Shown: one piece after another, positions 5,680 to 8,708 of the stretch
Position numbering within the stretch: the first letter of the stretch is position 1
How the letters are laid out: every line of letters begins with the position of its first letter
DNA from: an uncultured Oscillibacter sp.
Lineage (GTDB): Bacteria > Bacillota > Clostridia > Oscillospirales > Oscillospiraceae
Reading direction: 5' to 3'
Length of the DNA: 8,708 nucleotides
Assembly (NCBI RefSeq): GCF_910584465.1
Contig: NZ_CAJUBK010000078.1
Location: 1-8,708, forward strand
The notes under the pieces: generated by a model
What the model was told of the DNA's origin: nothing
Databases searched by the model: none
The model's input: the letters and a program-made list of their open reading frames with translations, nothing else
Position numbers and translations under genes: made by a program

Positions 5680-6627
5680 ATGAAGTTAATAAGTCTGAAA
5701 AGCCTACTGACAGCTCTGATGGGCTGTGCATTTGTTGTTATAAAGGCGGTGACCTTTGATGGGCTGGCGGATATGGTCTGGATCATACTCTTTGGATACC
5801 TGTCCGTCAAATGTCTGGTCACGGCGTTTTCTCAGGAGGCCTATGACGAGGACGTGAAACAGGCGCGGCAGGGAAAAGTTTTGTACCGTGATCTATTCGG
5901 AAAATTTGCCTACGTTGCGACAGATATTCCGATTATTCTGATTTTTTTAGCCGGTCTTTTGGCTATGCTCTGTCCCGCAACAAACTTGCTAAGAGTTATC
6001 CTGATTGGACTTATTCTGGTAGCGTTGGGATATGCTATTGGGTTCAGCCTGTATGTTTCAAAGCATAAACGGCTACGTATGGAAAACGGTGAGTGGGGCA
6101 CGGGGGTTTTAAATGCGGAGGATGAGAAAGCATGGAAACAATCAGACCTGTGGCACAGTATTATTCTTGGAATTGTCGCGGTGTTGGGTATTTTGTGTTT
6201 CATTTTCGGGAATCCAAAAATCTATCTGAACAACGCCAGGCTGAAAAACACACTGTCCACGCTGGGCAGTGACAGTGCTACTCTGGAGGAGATAGTTCCC
6301 TTTGAGTGGACAGCCGTGTACACATTTGACCCCTATACATCAATCGACCGCATTGAGTGGGTCACCGGCTCAAATAGTCCAGCGTTGAAGGAGAGTGTCA
6401 GCGAGGGCATGACCCACGTTGTGTTTACAAACAGAGGACAGGTTGTCGCCAGTGTCTGCGCCTATCCCGAGGACATTGGGTATTATTTAGGGTTTACCGG
6501 TGGAAAATATACCTATTATGACTATTCGGATGGTGGATATTCCCACATTGAATACGGTGATAAGGTTGCCTTTGAAGTGACGCGGGATGAAGACTTCGTC
6601 AGGTTGTATGCTCATGTTGAGAAATAA
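5680..6627 (+). CDS. Membrane protein of unknown function with C-terminal soluble domain
   Basis: A 315-residue protein that I cannot assign to a named family. The N-terminal half is hydrophobic, with likely membrane segments near residues 7-25, 30-49, 78-98, 103-125 and 157-177. A positively charged stretch (SKHKRLR, 127-133) should face the cytoplasm. Residues 180-315 are soluble and rich in aromatic and acidic residues: VPFEWTAVYTFDPYTS (206-221), then ESVSEGMTHVVF (238-249), then VCAYPEDIGYYLGF (259-272). From memory these resemble a conserved pattern in small uncharacterised clostridial lipoproteins, here on a multi-pass anchor; this is a recollection, not a search result. Start ATG has GAGG (5669-5672) 7 bases before. 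Composition is clearly more AT-rich than its neighbours, with AAA, ATT and TTT codons common, suggesting transfer from another source. No partner gene is co-transcribed. Confidence 0.75.
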   Translation: MKLISLKSLLTALMGCAFVVIKAVTFDGLADMVWIILFGYLSVKCLVTAFSQEAYDEDVKQARQGKVLYRDLFGKFAYVATDIPIILIFLAGLLAMLCPATNLLRVILIGLILVALGYAIGFSLYVSKHKRLRMENGEWGTGVLNAEDEKAWKQSDLWHSIILGIVAVLGILCFIFGNPKIYLNNARLKNTLSTLGSDSATLEEIVPFEWTAVYTFDPYTSIDRIEWVTGSNSPALKESVSEGMTHVVFTNRGQVVASVCAYPEDIGYYLGFTGGKYTYYDYSDGGYSHIEYGDKVAFEVTRDEDFVRLYAHVEK

Positions 6628-6723
6628 TGTATGATATTACGCATCGACTTAGAGACCACAAATTCCTGATTTATCGGGGGAGCTTCCTATTGATGAACAC
6701 CTGGGAAAAGCGGGGGAATGTAG
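6628..6723. other. AT-rich stretch after the membrane protein gene, nothing identified
   Basis: A 64-codon open frame begins at 6627 but lacks a ribosome site, and the promoter at 6724-6752 lies within it, so I do not call it. No intrinsic terminator is visible after the membrane protein stop. Confidence 0.4.
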
Positions 6724-6752
6724 TTGCATTTCCTCGCCTTTTGTGCTATCAT
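6724..6752 (+). promoter_or_regulatory. Extended -10 promoter upstream of the TudS-like gene
   Basis: -35 TTGCAT (6724-6729), 17-base spacer, -10 TATCAT (6747-6752) with TG at 6744-6745. The TGTGCTATCAT core is identical to that of the dpaL promoter. If it serves the gene at 6947, the transcript has a leader of about 190 bases holding the repeats and hairpin below. Confidence 0.65.
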
Positions 6753-6796
6753 CAAAGTTGTAAGCCAGCAGAACAAATAGTAAGCAACTCCCTCAC

Positions 6797-6825
6797 GTTA
6801 TCACTGCTGATAACAATTTGATAAC
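6797..6825. repeat. Three TGATAAC copies (one inverted, two direct)
   Basis: GTTATCA (6797-6803) and TGATAAC (6808-6814) form a dyad around CTGC, and a second TGATAAC (6819-6825) follows after 4 bases. Start-to-start spacings are 11 bases each, about one helical turn. This suggests binding sites for a regulator on one face of the DNA, some 45 bases downstream of the promoter. Confidence 0.5.
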
Positions 6826-6877
6826 AGCCCATCGTATAGGCTGGATAATATGGATATATCAAATAATCAAAAGAACA

Positions 6878-6921
6878 GGGTATCATATTTCTAAAGCAAA
6901 ATCCGTTAGAATATGATACCC
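6878..6921. repeat. Long inverted repeat / leader hairpin before the TudS-like gene
   Basis: GGGTATCATATTTCTAA (6878-6894) pairs with TTAGAATATGATACCC (6906-6921): 16 pairs with one bulged T and an 11-base loop AGCAAAATCCG. No T-run follows, so it is not an intrinsic terminator. It ends 10 bases before the GGGAG ribosome site of the next gene. It could be an RNA leader element, an operator or the trace of a small mobile element. Confidence 0.6.
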
Positions 6922-6946
6922 AGCAACGAGTGGGAGTGATATCCAG

Positions 6947-7492
6947 ATGTTCACCGACGGGAGGAGCAAACGGGTCGTCTTCCTGGCCCATTGTCTCCTG
7001 AACCAGAACGCCATCTCCGACGGCACCGCCGTCTGCCCGGCAGCGTTCCGGGAGCTCCTCGAAACGCTCCTGGACGCGGAGGCCGGCATCGTCCAGCTCC
7101 CCTGCCCGGAGTTCTGCTGCCTGGGGCTGGACCGGGGGGACATCCACGGCGCGGAGCGGCCGGTGACGGTGGAGAACACCCGCATCCGCAGGGCGATGGG
7201 CGAGTCCCCCGCCAAGGAGCGGCTGGACGCCCTGGTGGAGCAGACGGTCTGGCAAATCATGGGATACCACCGGCACGGCTTCCAGATCTTGGGGATCGTC
7301 GGCGTCGACCGCTCTCCCACCTGCGGGGTCGGGACCACATCGGACCGCGGCGCGGAGGTCCCGGGACGAGGGCTTTTCATGGAAGCCCTCTCCCGGCGTC
7401 TGGCACAGGAGGGCCTGACGGTCCCCATGCTGGGGCTGAAGCGCCCGGAGGATGCCCCGAAGATAACATCATCACTCAACTCTGCCGGATGA
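6947..7492 (+). CDS. TudS-related (DUF523-like) putative desulfidase
   Basis: A 181-residue soluble protein. Three cysteine motifs characteristic of the TudS/DUF523 superfamily are in order: HCLLNQN with Cys16, PCPEFCCLG with Cys53 (plus Cys57/58) and GVDRSPTCGVG with Cys126. In the characterised thiouracil desulfidase TudS, three such cysteines hold a [4Fe-4S] cluster whose open iron takes sulfur from 2- or 4-thiouracil. The HCLLNQN variant matches the sub-branch annotated as CD3072-type, whose substrate is not established. Start ATG has GGGAG (6932-6936) 10 bases upstream. The GC-rich codon use returns to the genome norm here, unlike the AT-rich leader. trmB follows 28 bases after the stop, so the two probably share a transcript. 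A role in sulfur removal from thiolated bases is inferred. Confidence 0.78.
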   Translation: MFTDGRSKRVVFLAHCLLNQNAISDGTAVCPAAFRELLETLLDAEAGIVQLPCPEFCCLGLDRGDIHGAERPVTVENTRIRRAMGESPAKERLDALVEQTVWQIMGYHRHGFQILGIVGVDRSPTCGVGTTSDRGAEVPGRGLFMEALSRRLAQEGLTVPMLGLKRPEDAPKITSSLNSAG

Positions 7493-7520
7493 CCGGCCCT
7501 GTTCAGGAGGACGCCGCCCT

Positions 7521-8561
7521 ATGCGAATGCGGAAAAAGAAGAACCTCATCCCCCGGATGGAACGCTGCGCCGAGCGGCTCATCCGGGACCCCTACGACCG
7601 TCCCGGCCGCTGGCGGGAGCTGATGCCCCAGGCCCGGGAGATCCATCTGGAGCTTGGCTGCGGCAAGGGCCGCTTCACCGCCGGGACCGCCGCCGCCGAT
7701 CCCGACGTGCTGTTCCTGGCGGTGGAGATGGTGCCGGACGCCATGGTGGTGGCCATGGAGCGCTGTGTCGGCGCCGGGCTCTCCAACGTTTTTTTCCTCA
7801 GCGCCAACGCGGACCAGGTCCCCTACTTCTTCGCCCCCGGCGAGGTGGACCGGATCTATATCAACTTCTGCGACCCCTGGCCCAGCGGGCGGCACGCCAA
7901 GCGGCGGCTGACCCACGGGAACTTTTTGAAGCTGTACCGCCAGGTGCTGAAGATGGGCGGGCAGATCCATTTCAAAACGGATAACCAGCCCCTGTTCGAG
8001 TTCTCCGTGGAGGAGCTCCCCCGGTTCGGCTTCCGGTTGTCGGAGGTCACGCGGGACCTCCACGGGAACGGCCCCGTGGGCATCATGACGGACTACGAGG
8101 CCAAGTTCTTTGGGCTGGGCCAGCCCATCGGCCGCTGTGTGGGGACCATGGTGGAGTGGGAGGAGCCCTTCCCCGCCAGCCGGAAGGCGATCGAGCGCCG
8201 CTGGCTGGACGCCTTCGCCGAGGGCGCCCCGGAGGCGGGGGTGGGGGAGCACGTGCTGGCAGAAGGGAACTACCTCTGGCACCTCTTCTCCTGGGAGCTG
8301 GTCCCCTGCCTGGAGGGCGCCGCCGCCAGGCAGGCGCTGGAGGCGCTCCCGGACGAGACCATGTACCTCTTCTATCATGAATATCCGCCGGAGGGCGTCC
8401 CCCTGTCCCGGCCCGTCTCCAAGGCGGAAGCCCTGGCCCTGCCGGAGCCGGAGGCGCTTCCCGGCGCGGACTGGTATCTGGTGGACAAGGGCTTCACCTG
8501 GACCTATGCCCACACCCATGAGGCGGCATGCGGGCCGTACTTCTGCCGGCCGGGGACGTGA
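7521..8561 (+). CDS. trmB: tRNA (guanine-N7)-methyltransferase fused to a DUF4275-like C-terminal domain
   Basis: A 346-residue protein, whereas TrmB is normally about 210-240. Residues 1-212 are a complete TrmB, which makes m7G46 in tRNA variable loops using SAM. The SAM loop ELGCGKGRF is at 44-52, the acidic ribose contact in AVEM (67-70), NFCDPWPSGRHAKRRL (115-130) holds the signature DPWP, and FKTDN (151-155) and TDYEAKF (190-196) complete the active site. Residues about 224-343 are extra: ERRWLDAF, then WHLFSWELVPCLEGAAAR (253-270), MYLFYHE (281-287) and WYLVDKGFTWTYAHTHE (318-334), GPYF. These resemble the DUF4275 family of small uncharacterised Firmicutes proteins. The reading frame is continuous with no stop or second start site between domains. 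AGGAGG at 7505-7510 supports the ATG at 7521. The C-terminal assignment is from memory of the family pattern. Confidence 0.93.
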   Translation: MRMRKKKNLIPRMERCAERLIRDPYDRPGRWRELMPQAREIHLELGCGKGRFTAGTAAADPDVLFLAVEMVPDAMVVAMERCVGAGLSNVFFLSANADQVPYFFAPGEVDRIYINFCDPWPSGRHAKRRLTHGNFLKLYRQVLKMGGQIHFKTDNQPLFEFSVEELPRFGFRLSEVTRDLHGNGPVGIMTDYEAKFFGLGQPIGRCVGTMVEWEEPFPASRKAIERRWLDAFAEGAPEAGVGEHVLAEGNYLWHLFSWELVPCLEGAAARQALEALPDETMYLFYHEYPPEGVPLSRPVSKAEALALPEPEALPGADWYLVDKGFTWTYAHTHEAACGPYFCRPGT

Positions 8562-8604
8562 CAGATCCTCCGCCCGGCGGGCCCTGGGCGCGCAGGCATG
8601 AGAA

Positions 8605-8636
8605 AAAGGACTTCGGGAACACTTCCGAAGTCCTTT
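8605..8636. terminator. Hairpin 1 of three after trmB; strong terminator on the minus strand
   Basis: AAAGGACTTCGG (8605-8616) pairs with CCGAAGTCCTTT (8625-8636) over 12 bp. Read on the minus strand the stem is followed by TTTTTCT, a canonical intrinsic terminator for a gene converging from beyond the right edge. Read on the plus strand it gives only TTTC, a weaker stop for trmB. Confidence 0.75.
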
Positions 8637-8668
8637 CAGCCTGTCGAAAGATCCTTTTCGACAGGCTG
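8637..8668. repeat. Hairpin 2 of three
   Basis: CAGCCTGTCGAAA (8637-8649) and TTTCGACAGGCTG (8656-8668): a perfect 13-bp stem with loop GATCCT. It abuts hairpin 1 with no spacer. No T-run follows on the plus strand. Confidence 0.7.
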
Positions 8669-8671
8669 AGC

Positions 8672-8707
8672 AAGTTTTCAGGACTTTCTTGAAAGTCCTG
8701 AAAACTT
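8672..8707. repeat. Hairpin 3 of three, at the window edge
   Basis: AAGTTTTCAGGACTTTC (8672-8688) and GAAAGTCCTGAAAACTT (8691-8707): a perfect 17-bp inverted repeat with only TT between the arms. It ends one base before the window edge, so the array may continue. It resembles an extragenic palindromic or terminator-derived repeat rather than a coding feature. Confidence 0.75.
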
Positions 8708-8708
8708 A

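Noticed and set aside
6627..6821. 64-codon frame overlapping the membrane protein stop
   Set aside because: No ribosome site of its own, no family resemblance, and it contains the extended -10 promoter at 6724-6752 and part of the repeat cluster.
7503..8519. Long minus-strand open frame opposite trmB
   Set aside because: Antisense shadow with no recognisable motif or ribosome site; trmB covers the same bases with a clear family match.
8605..8707. CRISPR array
   Set aside because: The repeated elements are three different hairpins without identical direct repeats or spacers.

Overview
The window looks like chromosomal DNA of a high-GC, butyrate-forming member of the Clostridia. An Oscillospiraceae-type gut anaerobe (Flavonifractor, Lawsonibacter or Intestinimonas-like) is my best guess. 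This rests on the butyryl-CoA gene order hbd-bcd-etfB, strong AGGAGG ribosome sites, GC-rich third codon positions and protein style. It is an inference, because no rRNA or other taxonomic marker is present.

Layout. (1) Positions 1-2079, minus strand: an operon reading hbd, bcd, etfB (etfB is cut by the window edge). It encodes 3-hydroxybutyryl-CoA dehydrogenase, butyryl-CoA dehydrogenase and the start of the electron-transfer flavoprotein beta subunit. (2) Positions 2080-2503: a divergent control region. It holds a near-consensus promoter for hbd, an 18-base Rex-like operator over the predicted transcription start, a perfect inverted repeat and a promoter for the next gene. (3) Positions 2504-3718, plus: diaminopropionate ammonia-lyase (dpaL), facing a GNAT acetyltransferase (3772-4236, minus, TTG start) across a shared 13-bp hairpin. 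(4) Positions 4237-4412: divergent promoters, then a stand-alone ATP-pyrophosphatase subunit of GMP synthase (4413-5393), closed by a textbook terminator. (5) Positions about 5444-6946: a distinctly AT-richer patch. It has a possible gene remnant, a strong promoter, an unrecognised membrane protein (5680-6627) and a 319-base leader region with an extended -10 promoter, a TGATAAC repeat cluster and a long hairpin. (6) Positions 6947-8561, plus: a TudS-related putative desulfidase and trmB, 28 bases apart. This TrmB carries an extra C-terminal domain of about 120 residues resembling DUF4275. (7) Positions 8605-8707: three long hairpins placed end to end, running to the window edge.

How it fits together: the left end is core energy metabolism, the reduction of acetoacetyl-CoA/crotonyl-CoA intermediates toward butyryl-CoA with flavin-based electron bifurcation, probably under redox (NADH/NAD+) control. 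The middle is amino-acid and purine housekeeping. The right end pairs a sulfur-removing enzyme family with a tRNA methyltransferase. I see no clear new defence or mobile system. The most unusual items are the TrmB-DUF4275-like fusion and its TudS-like partner with a structured leader, the low-GC membrane-protein insert, and the triple hairpin array.
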